A DNA stretch of 46,764 bases from Gilvibacter sp. (GCF_013214815.1 NZ_JABSPU010000016.1:1-46764); one strand, 5' to 3'; numbered from the stretch's first letter, positions 16,509 to 25,052 are shown. The notes: generated by a model not told the origin, from the letters alone. Numbers and translations are program-made.

Positions 16509-17369
16509 TTATGATGTTAAATAGGCATGTATGGCGCTAAAGTCCTGACGGCTTTTACCCGCTTCTGCAGCTCCTTCAAATTGGGCCTTGACCGTTTCTG
16601 CCACAGCCAATCTTTTACCCGCGGAGCTATAGGCTTGAGTAGCCAAGCGCAGATCCTTCAACATATGTTCTAAAGGAAAATGTGTTGGATAGGTGTTACT
16701 GCTGATATTATCCGTCTTTAAGGCTGTAAATGGAGTCGTTACTGGTAGTTTAGGAAGCGTTTTTAATAAGAATTCCGGATCGATGTTCAATGCAGTTCCT
16801 AACTGAATCGCCTCACTAAAAACAACCATGGATTGGCCTAAAAGCATATTGACGACCATTTTAAAGGAAGACCCCTGCCCTGCAGTACCAAAAGGAATCA
16901 CTTTTTGCCCCATCTGTAAAAGCAAGGCTTCAAAAGGCGCAATTCCTTCGGCTGTGGTTCCCACAAAGAAACTCAATACAGCGGCTTCTGCTTGCGGCTT
17001 GGAACCTGCCACAGGAGCATCAATAAAGGCAACTTCACTTTTTTGCGCTGCCGCCGCAGATATTCTGCTGAATTCCGGATCTACTGTAGAGCAGTCTATC
17101 CACGTGGAATTGGGTTTCATGTGTTTTAAAATTCCAGACTCGCTCAGAAAGGTTTGATCAACCGCAGAGGGATCTGCAAGCATACTGATCACGAGATCTG
17201 CATCTGCTACTGCTTCTTCAGCATTTTGAGCCACTGTTGCACCTAGTGCTCTTAAAGGCTCCGCTTTTTCTAAAGAACGATTGTAAACCGTCAAAGCGGT
17301 TCCGTTTTTCAACAAGTTGGAAGCCATAGCCTGGCCCATAATTCCCAGGCCTATAAATGTAATTTTCAT
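16509..17369 (-). CDS. NAD(P)-dependent beta-hydroxyacid dehydrogenase family oxidoreductase
   Basis: A 286-residue member of the 3-hydroxyisobutyrate dehydrogenase / tartronate semialdehyde reductase / glyoxylate-succinic semialdehyde reductase family. The Rossmann start is 'ITFIGLGIMGQAMASNLLKN'. 'FIDAPVAGSKPQAEA' is the substrate motif, and the Lys of 'GSSFKMVVNMLLGQ' is the catalytic Lys. The C-terminal helical domain follows. The ATG at 17369 ('MKITF') is preferred over a TTG two codons upstream. Substrate cannot be fixed from sequence; the spacing suits small 3-hydroxy acids or semialdehydes. It follows the disrupted Crp/Fnr gene on the same strand by 76 bases, and that gene may have been its regulator. 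Confidence 0.88.
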   Translation of the reverse strand: MKITFIGLGIMGQAMASNLLKNGTALTVYNRSLEKAEPLRALGATVAQNAEEAVADADLVISMLADPSAVDQTFLSESGILKHMKPNSTWIDCSTVDPEFSRISAAAAQKSEVAFIDAPVAGSKPQAEAAVLSFFVGTTAEGIAPFEALLLQMGQKVIPFGTAGQGSSFKMVVNMLLGQSMVVFSEAIQLGTALNIDPEFLLKTLPKLPVTTPFTALKTDNISSNTYPTHFPLEHMLKDLRLATQAYSSAGKRLAVAETVKAQFEGAAEAGKSRQDFSAIHAYLTS

Positions 17370-17445
17370 GTTCAAAGGATTTAATTAGGGCAAATTTCTA
17401 GGATGGTCTCCGCAGAAAAAATGAACCAGTTCAAGAAAACAAGAA

Positions 17446-18016
17446 TTAAACAGATTTGCGAATCTTACTGAGGAACTCAGCACTCATGCCCAAATAGGAA
17501 GCCAAGGCATATTGCGGTACTCGCTCCACAATCTCTGGATAACGCTCTTTAAAGACCAAGTAACGCTCAGTGGCACTGTCGCGAAGGTTCGAAAGCATTC
17601 TGTTTTGAGCAAAGGCAAAGGCTTTTTGCGCTGTCATTTTAAAATACCTCAAAGATGGGGTGCTCTAAACACAGGGCTTCAGTGGCCTCATATTCCAATT
17701 GTAAAACGGTGGTTGGCGTAATGGCTTCGACATATAATGAGCCTGGTCCCTGATTGAGATAACTGTTAAAATCAGAGATAAACCAATCTTCTATGGCAAA
17801 TTGAATTGTTTGCTCACTACAGTCTGCAGCAATAAAAAAGGAGCGCAAGCAGCCAGAGACCACATAGCTTTGATGCCTGCAAATCATCCCCGGTTCAAGC
17901 AGAAACTCCCTTTTGCTCAAGGACTTGGTCGTGAGGATTGCTTTGAGAGCTGTCTGCTGAGCATCATCGAGTTTTACGTATCGGTTGATATTTGCCAGTA
18001 TTCCTGAACTTTCCAT
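17446..18016 (-). pseudogene. Crp/Fnr-family transcriptional regulator, frameshifted
   Basis: Two overlapping frames together make one regulator of about 190 residues. The first (18016-17639) is the cyclic-nucleotide-binding-like barrel ('MICRHQSYVVSGCLRSFF'), ending 'LEHPIFEVF' then TAA. The second (open from 17652 to 17446) continues 'YFKMTAQKAFAFAQNRML' and the helix-turn-helix 'VPQYALASYLGMSAEFLSKI'. In intact relatives the junction reads like E-R-Y-F-[RK], so a 2-base loss in a GAGAGG-like sequence (now GAGG, about 17647-17650) would explain the break. Without repair the sensor domain has no DNA-binding domain. It is divergent from sdaA. Alternatives are a sequencing error or, less likely, a +1 slip at TTT-TAA. 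Confidence 0.85.
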
Positions 18017-18074
18017 TCATTAAAAGTAATGGCTTCTGGACAAAAACACTAAATTTAGCCCCTAAAATACCACC

Positions 18075-19499
18075 GTGGAAAGCATCTCCGTTTTCGATAT
18101 GCTCAAGATAGGCGTTGGCCCATCGAGCTCCCATACTTTAGGCCCTTGGCGGGCTGCAAACCGTTGGATCAAGATTGCCAAAAAGCGCGGTCATTTTAAA
18201 CAGATCGATCAGGTTACGGTTAATCTTTATGGCTCTTTGTCCTTGACAGGACGAGGTCATGCCACAGACATTGCGGTACTTTTAGGGCTCTGTGGATTTG
18301 ATCCGGTGAGTTTCCCAACGGATCAGATTGATTCTGAGATTGCATTGATCCGTGAGAACAAAACCCTAGCGCTCAATGGAGAGCGGCCTATTGATTTTGA
18401 TCTGGAGAAACAGATCGTCTTCAATCGCGAGTTTTTACCCTTCCACCCCAACGGCATTGAGTTTATCGGTTTACTAAAAAATGGAAAGTTCTTTAAGAAG
18501 ACCTTTTATAGCATAGGTGGTGGATTTGTGGTAGAGGAATCCAGAAAACGTGCCGCAGCAAAGAAAGAAGCCTTTAGTCATTTCCCTTACCCCATTCAAA
18601 GGGCCGACGAACTTTTAAAGTACTGCAACGATCTGAACATGAAGGTTTCTGAAGTGGTCTACCAAAACGAACTTTCGTTGCGCACAGAAACGCACATAAA
18701 TAAGGACTTTGAGGCTGTATGGCAGGTGATGCTGGAAAGTATGTACACCGGCTGTCATACGGAAGGTATATTGCCTGGCGGACTCAATGTGCGCCGCCGC
18801 GCTTATGACACCCACAAAAAACTCATCAGAAATACCCAATATACCAATCCACAAGAGTGGATCTCTTGTATTCGCAATGGAGAAGTTAAGTTTAGAGAGA
18901 TCTTAAAATGGGTAAGTTGTTTTGCCTTATCGGTCAATGAAGTCAATGCCTCGCTTGGGCGCGTAGTTACTGCTCCAACCAATGGAAGCGCTGGTGTGAT
19001 CCCTGCTGTATTGATGTATTATATGGTCATTGAGAATCACGACGCCAATTTTGACGATGTAAAGCAATTCTTATTGGTTGCAGGAGAAATTGGCAGCCTC
19101 TTCAAAAAAGGAGCCACTATCTCTGCGGCTATGGGCGGATGTCAAGCTGAAATTGGAGTCTCTTCTGCCATGGCCGCTGGAGCTTTGACCGAACTTATGG
19201 GCGGAACCCCAGAACAAGTCTTGATGGCCAGTGAAATCGCTATGGAGCACCATTTAGGATTAACCTGCGATCCGATTGCTGGTTTGGTCCAGATTCCTTG
19301 TATTGAGCGCAATGCCATGGGAGCCATTAAAGCCATTAATGCTTCGGAGTTGGCTCTTGATAGTGATCCTAAAAATGCCAAAGTTCCATTGGATAAATGT
19401 ATCAACACCATGTGGCAAACGGCCAACGATATGAATAATAAATACAAAGAGACCAGTGAAGGTGGTTTGGCCATTAATGTGGCGCTCTCCGACTGCTAG
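18075..19499 (+). CDS. sdaA: L-serine ammonia-lyase, iron-sulfur dependent (single-chain)
   Basis: A 474-residue L-serine dehydratase that converts serine to pyruvate and ammonia with a [4Fe-4S] cluster. The N-terminal beta domain opens '[17 protein letters not shown]'. The catalytic alpha domain has '[14 protein letters not shown]' and '[17 protein letters not shown]', and '[16 protein letters not shown]' supplies two further cluster Cys residues. Alpha and beta domains are fused, as in E. coli SdaA. Translation starts at GTG 18075. It is divergent from the broken Crp/Fnr gene. Its TAG stop shares the four bases CTAG with the stop of the convergent NTF2-like gene. Role: serine catabolism. 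Confidence 0.95.
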   Translation: MESISVFDMLKIGVGPSSSHTLGPWRAANRWIKIAKKRGHFKQIDQVTVNLYGSLSLTGRGHATDIAVLLGLCGFDPVSFPTDQIDSEIALIRENKTLALNGERPIDFDLEKQIVFNREFLPFHPNGIEFIGLLKNGKFFKKTFYSIGGGFVVEESRKRAAAKKEAFSHFPYPIQRADELLKYCNDLNMKVSEVVYQNELSLRTETHINKDFEAVWQVMLESMYTGCHTEGILPGGLNVRRRAYDTHKKLIRNTQYTNPQEWISCIRNGEVKFREILKWVSCFALSVNEVNASLGRVVTAPTNGSAGVIPAVLMYYMVIENHDANFDDVKQFLLVAGEIGSLFKKGATISAAMGGCQAEIGVSSAMAAGALTELMGGTPEQVLMASEIAMEHHLGLTCDPIAGLVQIPCIERNAMGAIKAINASELALDSDPKNAKVPLDKCINTMWQTANDMNNKYKETSEGGLAINVALSDC

Positions 19500-19963
19500 T
19501 CTTCTGTATCGCAGTCCCCTTTTCTACGTGAATCGATCAAGTGATGGATCTTCCAGCCGTTTTGTGTTTGAACCAAAGTGAATGAATTGGCTCCGCAGTG
19601 TAAAAATTGTCCATTGACATAAAAACGGTAAGGCGTCCAAACATGGGCAAGGTCGCCATCAATTTGCACCTCATAAGAAAGTATCTCTTCTTTCCAAACT
19701 TGCTCTGGCGGTCTATTGGCAATGCCTTCCAGCAAACGATCTACGCTACCTCGGGCCAGACGTTTCTCACCATTGGGTGTTGTATATGCTGTGTTTAGAT
19801 CTACATCTTTAAGCATAACAGACTTCATCAAAGTAGTATCTCCCTTGTGAAATCCCTCAAAGAAGGTTTCAATAATACCTTGGGCATCGGCCTGGGTAAA
19901 CTCTTGAGCAGTTGCAGTTAGAGAGAAGCAACAAGCCAGTATAAAAATTAATTTCTTATTCAT
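19496..19963 (-). CDS. Exported NTF2-like (SnoaL-type) protein
   Basis: A 155-residue protein with a signal peptide ('LIFILACCFSLTATAQ') and a nuclear-transport-factor-2-like cone fold: 'IIETFFEGFHKGDTTLMKSV', 'DGDLAHVWTPYRFYVNGQF' and 'NGWKIHHLIDSRRK'. Such proteins are common in Bacteroidota periplasm and outer-membrane fractions. Their function varies (small hydrolases, isomerases, binding proteins) and cannot be assigned here. It ends tail to tail with sdaA, sharing CTAG at 19496-19499 as both stop codons. It appears to be transcribed alone. Confidence 0.82.
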   Translation of the reverse strand: MNKKLIFILACCFSLTATAQEFTQADAQGIIETFFEGFHKGDTTLMKSVMLKDVDLNTAYTTPNGEKRLARGSVDRLLEGIANRPPEQVWKEEILSYEVQIDGDLAHVWTPYRFYVNGQFLHCGANSFTLVQTQNGWKIHHLIDSRRKGDCDTED

Positions 19964-20047
19964 CGTCTATTTAGTTAGTCGGCCAGAAATTCTACTGGTC
20001 CTGTTTCCTGTTAAAATTAGTACTTTTATCCCCTAAAACCTTATTAA

Positions 20048-20866
20048 ATGTCAACGGCCAAGAAAGAATACAAAAGAATTACCACCAAAACCTTGGTGGA
20101 TATGAAGCATAACGGGGAGAAAATCTCCATGCTTACAGCCTATGATTATACCATGGCGCGCATTGTTGATGGCGCAGGAATTGATGTTATTTTAGTAGGT
20201 GACTCTGCATCTAACGTAATGGCCGGACATGAGACCACCTTACCCATTACCCTTGACCAGATGATCTATCACGCATCTTCAGTGATTCGTGGTATCAACA
20301 GAAGTTTGGTTGTTGTGGATCTCCCATTTGGTACGTATCAAAGTGATCCTAAGGAGGCCTTGCGCTCTGCAATCCGAATCATGAAAGAAAGTGGCGGACA
20401 TGCTGTAAAGCTAGAAGGCGGTCGTGAGATCAAAGATTCCATCAAACGCATCCTCAATGCGGGTATTCCGGTAATGGGACATTTAGGACTCACCCCACAA
20501 TCCATATATAAGTTTGGAACCTATACGGTACGTGCTAAGGATAAGGATGAAGCTGAGAAACTTAAGGAAGACGCCTTGATGTTGGAAAAGATTGGTTGTT
20601 TTGCCATTGTTCTTGAAAAGGTTCCTGCTTCCCTTGCAGCAGAAGTGGCTAAAAGTGTTCAAATTCCAATTATTGGCATTGGAGCGGGTCCTGGCTGTGA
20701 CGGTCAAGTTTTGGTTACCCATGATATGTTGGGAATGACCTATGAATTCAATCCGCGTTTTTTACGTCGCTATTTAGACCTTTATTCAGAGATGACCCAT
20801 GCATTCGAGAAGTATATATCGGATGTAAAGTCTGGTGATTTCCCGAACGAGGACGAGCAATACTAA
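20048..20866 (+). CDS. panB: 3-methyl-2-oxobutanoate hydroxymethyltransferase PanB
   Basis: A 272-residue enzyme of pantothenate (vitamin B5, coenzyme A) synthesis. It transfers a hydroxymethyl group from methylenetetrahydrofolate to 2-oxoisovalerate, giving ketopantoate. Motifs: '[19 protein letters not shown]', the Mg-binding '[19 protein letters not shown]', '[10 protein letters not shown]', '[13 protein letters not shown]' and '[16 protein letters not shown]'. Length is normal. No other pantothenate gene is adjacent. The pseudouridine synthase starts 8 bases after the stop, so the two form an operon, an arrangement that recurs in Flavobacteriaceae. Confidence 0.97.
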   Translation: MSTAKKEYKRITTKTLVDMKHNGEKISMLTAYDYTMARIVDGAGIDVILVGDSASNVMAGHETTLPITLDQMIYHASSVIRGINRSLVVVDLPFGTYQSDPKEALRSAIRIMKESGGHAVKLEGGREIKDSIKRILNAGIPVMGHLGLTPQSIYKFGTYTVRAKDKDEAEKLKEDALMLEKIGCFAIVLEKVPASLAAEVAKSVQIPIIGIGAGPGCDGQVLVTHDMLGMTYEFNPRFLRRYLDLYSEMTHAFEKYISDVKSGDFPNEDEQY

Positions 20867-20874
20867 GGCTGCAA

Positions 20875-21585
20875 ATGCGATCCACAGCGGAGAACATTGA
20901 CATTATCTATGAGGACAACCACTTATTGGTGGTCAATAAACGTGCAGGCGACTTGGTTCAAGGTGATCAAACTGGTGACCTTCCTTTGGTTGAAATTGCC
21001 AAGCAATATATCGCACATAAATACAACAAACCGGGAAAGGTGTTCTTGGGGGTTGTTCACCGTTTAGACCGCCCGACCAGTGGCGTTGTAGTTTTTGCTA
21101 GAACCTCAAAGGCGCTCAGTCGACTCAACGCAATGTTCCAAAATCGGGAAACACAAAAGACCTATTGGGCCGTTGTTGACCGTGAGCCAGAACATGAAAA
21201 AGCAACCCTAACACATTTTATGGTTCGCAATCCGAAGCAAAACAAATCATACGCTCACATTAAAGAAGTCCCTCAGAGCAAAAAGGCTGTTTTGTCCTAT
21301 AAAGTTATTGCGCGATTGGAGCGATATACCGCTTTAGAAGTAGAATTACACACCGGGAGACACCATCAAATAAGGTCGCAACTTGCGGCTATTGGTAGCG
21401 TGATCAAGGGAGATCTCAAATACGGAGCAAAGCGTTCCAATGCCGACGGAAGTATTCATCTCCATGCACACCGACTGGAATTATTGCATCCCGTAAAGAA
21501 GGAACCCATGAGTTTTGTGGCCATACCTAATACCCAAGATCCGATCTGGGCAGCACTTATTGGATCCGGTACAGATCGTGCTTAA
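20875..21585 (+). CDS. RluA-family RNA pseudouridine synthase
   Basis: A 236-residue stand-alone catalytic domain of the RluA family, which isomerises uridine to pseudouridine in rRNA or tRNA. The catalytic motif is 'VVHRLDRPTSGVVVFART' with the nucleophilic Asp. It begins 'IIYEDNHLLVVNKRAGDLVQ' and has 'HTGRHHQIRSQLAAIG' further on. There is no S4 domain, as in RluA/TruC types, so the exact target site is open. It follows panB by 8 bases. The 3' end overlaps the convergent response regulator gene by 29 bases (21557-21585). Confidence 0.92.
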   Translation: MRSTAENIDIIYEDNHLLVVNKRAGDLVQGDQTGDLPLVEIAKQYIAHKYNKPGKVFLGVVHRLDRPTSGVVVFARTSKALSRLNAMFQNRETQKTYWAVVDREPEHEKATLTHFMVRNPKQNKSYAHIKEVPQSKKAVLSYKVIARLERYTALEVELHTGRHHQIRSQLAAIGSVIKGDLKYGAKRSNADGSIHLHAHRLELLHPVKKEPMSFVAIPNTQDPIWAALIGSGTDRA

Positions 21586-22213
21586 GGGCATAGATTACCA
21601 AGCCTACGCGGTTTTTGATCTGCAAACGTGAAAATAGTTCGTGGCGGTAACCGTCAATGGTCTTGGGACTGAGATTCATCTTTTCTGCAATCTCTTTATA
21701 AGTCATTTCCGTACAGGCTAAACTGATAAATATCCGTTCGTTCTCTTTTAATCGATGCTCAGGTTTTTCCTTGGCCGGATTGAGCGATTGTAATAAAGCA
21801 GCCGCAACTTTCTCCGAATGATAATATCCTTTGTGAATCACTTCTAAAAGCGCTTCTCTGAGCTTATCTGGATGGATATCCTTTAGCAGATAACCGTTGG
21901 CACCACAGCGCAACATGCGTAAAATGGTCTCTTCATCATCATCCATAGACAAAGCAAGCACCTTGATGTCCTTTCGATAGGAACTGAGCCAATTGGCCGT
22001 TTCAAAACCGTCCATTACAGGCATATTGATGTCGAGTAAAACTACATCCGGCTGCATTTTTGCCAGTTTTAATTTTTGTTGAAAGTCCGACCCATTCTTT
22101 GCGTGGAACAGGACATTAAACTCTCCAAAGGATTCTAGGAGTTTCTCTAGAGAACCAGCAAACAAGAGGTGGTCATCTACAATTACGATATTGTGTTTAG
22201 TCTTGGCGGTCAT
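21557..22213 (-). CDS. NarL/LuxR-type response regulator (module 1)
   Basis: A 218-residue two-component regulator. The receiver domain (~8-125) has 'IVIVDDHLLFAGSL', the phospho-acceptor Asp61 in 'VVLLDINMPVMDG' and the conserved Lys of 'GYLLKDIHP'. The LuxR-type helix-turn-helix (~155-215) has 'MTYKEIAEKMNLSPKTIDGY'. Its start overlaps the upstream kinase gene by 17 bases, so the two form a cognate pair. It is the last gene of a four-gene unit (24033 to 21557). Candidate targets are the palindromic repeats at 24111-24124 and 24167-24180 between the unit and the muramidase gene. It overlaps the rluA-family gene tail to tail. Confidence 0.93.
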   Translation of the reverse strand: MTAKTKHNIVIVDDHLLFAGSLEKLLESFGEFNVLFHAKNGSDFQQKLKLAKMQPDVVLLDINMPVMDGFETANWLSSYRKDIKVLALSMDDDEETILRMLRCGANGYLLKDIHPDKLREALLEVIHKGYYHSEKVAAALLQSLNPAKEKPEHRLKENERIFISLACTEMTYKEIAEKMNLSPKTIDGYRHELFSRLQIKNRVGLVIYALKHDLYRIQ

Positions 22214-22997
22214 AATCTTTATAGGGATATTCGAGGGTTAAATCAACACCTTTACCCTGTTGTGAGTCCAGGGAAAATTCGGCGTTTATCAACGCGGCAC
22301 GGCTTTTCATATTTAAAAGACCGTTGCTCATACGTACATCGGAGGCGTCAAATCCGATTCCGTCATCATTGGCTTTGATCAACAAACGGGCTGAGTCAAA
22401 GTCTAAATTTACTGATAAATTATCTGCTTTAGCATGTTTGATCACATTGCTAAAGAACTCTTGAAGAATGCGGTAGATAATGATCTCATCTTTCGCATTA
22501 ATGCAGCACTCCTCTCCTTTTATCTCAAGGGTGGCATTTATAAAATTCATTCGATTGAAGCGCTCCATCTCTCGTTTGATGGAGTTTACCAAACCGTCGT
22601 TTAGGATCACGTCCTTGTTCAAAGAGCGCGATAAATTTCGGATCTCGCGCAGGCTTTCGCCTACGATTCCTTTGGTTTCTTCAAGCTGCGGTCGCGCTTC
22701 TTCATCCAGCTTGGACTCTATCATGTTGAGTTGGATATTGGCCACAGAAAGCAACTGTCCAACATTGTCGTGAAGTTCCCAGGCAATATTTTTAAAGGTC
22801 TGTTCTTGAATCTCCAAACGCGAATTCGCCAATTCTTGTTCAAATTTTTGTTCCGCTTCAAGATTTTCCAATACCAATTTATTTTTCCGATGAATGAACA
22901 CTGAGAAAAATCGGATTGCCACCACCACTATTATAAGCAGTACCGCGGCAAAATAAACAATGACTAATATGTGGTCTTGATGCTCTGGGGTTTGCAT
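22197..22997 (-). CDS. Sensor histidine kinase, HisKA_3 type (module 1)
   Basis: A 266-residue membrane kinase with one N-terminal transmembrane helix (~10-35), a short coiled coil (~38-68), the dimerisation/phospho-acceptor helix with His76 in 'AWELHDNVGQLLS', and a HATPase_c domain with 'IIIYRILQEFFSNVIKHAKA', 'DDGIGFDA' and 'GLLNMKSRA'. It has no sensory domain of its own. Signal input therefore probably comes from the 7-TM protein encoded just upstream, whose gene overlaps this one by 34 bases. It overlaps the response regulator by 17 bases. This is the NarX-like DesK/LiaS class, but the partner arrangement differs from those. Confidence 0.92.
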   Translation of the reverse strand: MQTPEHQDHILVIVYFAAVLLIIVVVAIRFFSVFIHRKNKLVLENLEAEQKFEQELANSRLEIQEQTFKNIAWELHDNVGQLLSVANIQLNMIESKLDEEARPQLEETKGIVGESLREIRNLSRSLNKDVILNDGLVNSIKREMERFNRMNFINATLEIKGEECCINAKDEIIIYRILQEFFSNVIKHAKADNLSVNLDFDSARLLIKANDDGIGFDASDVRMSNGLLNMKSRAALINAEFSLDSQQGKGVDLTLEYPYKDYDRQD

Positions 22998-23674
22998 AAA
23001 ATAAATCCTAAGGTGAAAGTGCCGTACATGATCACATTTGCAACGGCCAAGGTATAGAGGTAAAACTGTTTAAAAGCCTCTCCGCTTTCAATCTGATAAT
23101 AATAACGCCCGTAGATAAACAAAGGCGTAATACACAAATAATAGATCAATAGTCCTACGGAGATGTAAAAAGTAAGGGAGGTGCTGAATCTCAGAATATT
23201 GTCACTCTTCAGCAATTCAAAATAATAGATCAAAATACAGATCAATAAAAAGATCGACCCGACAATGTAGGTGTAATTGGAGATTCCTACGAACATGATA
23301 TCCGTAAAGATCAAATTAGCAACCGCAGAAATCACATAGGCTATAATGCCCCATTTAATCAGCGTTGCAATTAAGCCTCGCTTTAATCGAGACCTAAAAA
23401 AGGCCGCAAAAAATCCAAAGGTCACGATCAGTTGAGGATTGTGGATCCAAAGATTATTGGCAAAGGGAGTGTCTTTCAGCGATCCAAAAAATCCAACCTC
23501 CCTATCCACCAAAATTGGCAAGGTATAAGCAATGATCTCTGTGAAAGCAACAAAAAATAGAACGTACACCACGTATTTGGTGTACGTTCCAACTTGGTGT
23601 CTTTTAATATGAAACAAGCCCACAAAAGCTGCTATGAGCTCTAAACAAATTACTAAGACTACAATATATTTCAT
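22964..23674 (-). CDS. Seven-transmembrane protein, candidate receptor (module 1)
   Basis: A 236-residue, almost wholly hydrophobic protein with about seven membrane helices (roughly 4-20, 33-53, 80-95, 103-125, 133-152, 162-186, 205-228) and short polar loops. I recognise no domain. It lies directly before a histidine kinase that lacks an input domain and overlaps it by 34 bases, so it is plausibly the membrane sensor or a partner of the kinase. It shares topology and gene position with the 212-residue protein at 39076-39714, although identity by eye is low. Its start coincides with the last base of the small protein gene upstream. Confidence 0.85.
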   Translation of the reverse strand: MKYIVVLVICLELIAAFVGLFHIKRHQVGTYTKYVVYVLFFVAFTEIIAYTLPILVDREVGFFGSLKDTPFANNLWIHNPQLIVTFGFFAAFFRSRLKRGLIATLIKWGIIAYVISAVANLIFTDIMFVGISNYTYIVGSIFLLICILIYYFELLKSDNILRFSTSLTFYISVGLLIYYLCITPLFIYGRYYYQIESGEAFKQFYLYTLAVANVIMYGTFTLGFILCKPQSIKTTY

Positions 23675-24033
23675 TAATAGTTCTTTGGAGGGAACCCAGC
23701 TGATATAGTGTTATATGGCTCAATGTCATAATTGTTATCCGAGTGCTTATCGTCAGACATTGTAGCACTTAGAAAAACAGTTGCATAATCAGAACTCATA
23801 TTGTTGTATGCTGCAAAATAAAGGCGTACACCAGGGTCGGTTATCCCCTTTTTGGCAGATTCATCTTTTACATAGTCAAGAAATTCTTCAAGTTCCGCAA
23901 TATTAAACACAACTTCTCGGGTGTCTTGCTGCCCTCCTCGAGACTGAGTGATAGCAGGCTCACGAGTGGTAACCCAGTTATTTTGAAGTTGTTTCGCTTG
24001 TTGTACTGAAATACATTTGGCAGGTTTGGCCAT
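23674..24033 (-). CDS. Small soluble protein of unknown function (module 1)
   Basis: A 119-residue soluble protein without signal peptide or membrane segment. It aligns by eye with the 111-residue product of 39721-40056: 'ISVQQAKQLQNNW' against 'ITLSDAINWTTNW', then a V-x-F/N-I/L strand and acidic 'AELEEFLDYV' against 'KDDLTGVLAE', then 'DPGVRLYFAAYN' against 'NPDAVRAYLAID'. This copy lacks the C-terminal PCPPVC of its relative. It is the first gene of the four-gene unit and its stop overlaps the start of the 7-TM gene by one base. I know no function for this family. As first gene it may be the product whose level matters, or a modulator of the kinase. Confidence 0.85.
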   Translation of the reverse strand: MAKPAKCISVQQAKQLQNNWVTTREPAITQSRGGQQDTREVVFNIAELEEFLDYVKDESAKKGITDPGVRLYFAAYNNMSSDYATVFLSATMSDDKHSDNNYDIEPYNTISAGFPPKNY

Positions 24034-24110
24034 AGTTCACTTTTTTAATTGTTATAACACAATAAAGGTTATAAAATCCGACTTGTAAATCAAAGAATCC
24101 GGCTAAAAAA

Positions 24111-24124
24111 AGGAAAAATCCCCT
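24111..24124. promoter_or_regulatory. Operator-like repeat B (module 1 / muramidase intergenic)
   Basis: On the minus strand this reads AGGGGATTTTTCCT, agreeing with the repeat at 24167-24180 at 11 of 14 positions and in the same orientation, 56 bases away. Each has a partial palindrome with G and C blocks separated by about five A/T bases, a pattern suited to NarL/LuxR-type dimers. Confidence 0.4.
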
Positions 24125-24166
24125 CTTTCAATCCCGCATATTCCTTGAGCTCAACTCATAAAGTAC

Positions 24167-24210
24167 AGGGTTTATCCCCTTGTGACTTCAAGATTTTGCC
24201 CCTATTTTTA
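24167..24210 (+). promoter_or_regulatory. Operator-like repeat A and promoter of the muramidase gene
   Basis: 24167-24180 reads AGGGGATAAACCCT on the minus strand (palindromic core GGG-N5-CCC at 24168-24178). Right beside it on the plus strand are TTG (24180-24182) and TATTTTTA (24203-24210) with 20 bases between, close to the Bacteroidota promoter pattern. An activator at this site would touch the -33 element. The transcript would start some 10 bases before the ATG. Confidence 0.45.
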
Positions 24211-24224
24211 AAGAAAAATCTACC

Positions 24225-25052
24225 ATGAGAACCCTTAGACACCGCTCACAAGGAGAAGATGTACACTTTTTAGAAGAGATCTTGATCGCACTGGGATATC
24301 GTGTAAAAATCTCCGAATTCTTTGGCCTAGACACCCAAAAGGCAGTTATGGACTTTCAGAGAGCCAACAACTTAGTCGTTGATGGTATTGTTGGCCCAAA
24401 AACCTGGTCTGTCTTAATTGCAGCCCAACAGCACCTTACGCGTTTCAATGATAAATTCTTATCAGAGCAAGACCTCATTGATTTTGCAACCAAGTATAAC
24501 TTAGAACTCGCTGTGGTCAAGGCAGTCAATGAAATAGAAAGCAGTGGGAAAGGGTTTTTGATCGATGGCCGACCACGGATACTTTTTGAAGGACATATCT
24601 TTTGGAAACAATTGGCCAAAAGAGACTTAAATCCTGAAGATTTTGTGACCGATTTTACCAAGAACATATTGTATAAATCTTGGACAAAAAGCTTCTATGA
24701 AGGGGGCGAACAAGAGTATGATCGATTGGAAAAGGCCGCTGGCATGAGTGATGTAGATGCCGTCCATGACGCTGCCTACTGTTCAGCATCTTATGGAGCG
24801 TTTCAAATCATGGGATTTCATTATGAATTCTTAGGATACCCTAGTGTTGATGCTTATGTAGCCCATATGTACACCCATGAAAAAGCGCATTTAGAAGCCT
24901 TTGGCATTTTCTGCGAAAAGAACAATTTGATTCGCCATCTCAAAAGTCGCGATTGGGCAGCTTTTGCAAGAGCCTATAATGGTCCTGGTTTTGCGGAGAA
25001 CAAATATGACACTAAATTACAAGCGGCTTACCAGAAATATAAAACCCTCTAA
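24225..25052 (+). CDS. Peptidoglycan-binding N-acetylmuramidase (endolysin-like)
   Basis: A 275-residue predicted lysozyme-like enzyme that would cut the glycan strands of murein. Residues ~1-65 are a peptidoglycan-binding type 1 domain ('FGLDTQKAVMDFQRANNL', 'VDGIVGPKTWSVL'). Residues ~85-272 match the N-acetylmuramidase (DUF3380) domain with the catalytic Glu in 'VNEIESSGKGFL', then 'ILFEGHIFWKQL', 'ASYGAFQIMGFHYE' and 'WAAFARAYNGPGF'. There is no signal peptide, as in phage endolysins, yet no phage genes surround it. It is divergent from module 1, with operator-like repeats in the shared 191-base gap. Its stop overlaps that of pxpC by 4 bases. Confidence 0.92.
   Translation: MRTLRHRSQGEDVHFLEEILIALGYRVKISEFFGLDTQKAVMDFQRANNLVVDGIVGPKTWSVLIAAQQHLTRFNDKFLSEQDLIDFATKYNLELAVVKAVNEIESSGKGFLIDGRPRILFEGHIFWKQLAKRDLNPEDFVTDFTKNILYKSWTKSFYEGGEQEYDRLEKAAGMSDVDAVHDAAYCSASYGAFQIMGFHYEFLGYPSVDAYVAHMYTHEKAHLEAFGIFCEKNNLIRHLKSRDWAAFARAYNGPGFAENKYDTKLQAAYQKYKTL

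Noticed and set aside
17639-17652. Programmed +1 frameshift in the Crp/Fnr gene
   Set aside because: Slipping at TTT-TAA would omit one residue of the conserved E-R-Y-F-K junction, and such recoding is not known in this family. A 2-base loss or a sequence error is simpler.
24225-25052. Prophage remnant around the muramidase
   Set aside because: Neighbours are a two-component unit and a metabolic operon in normal orientation and composition. No other phage-like gene is visible.
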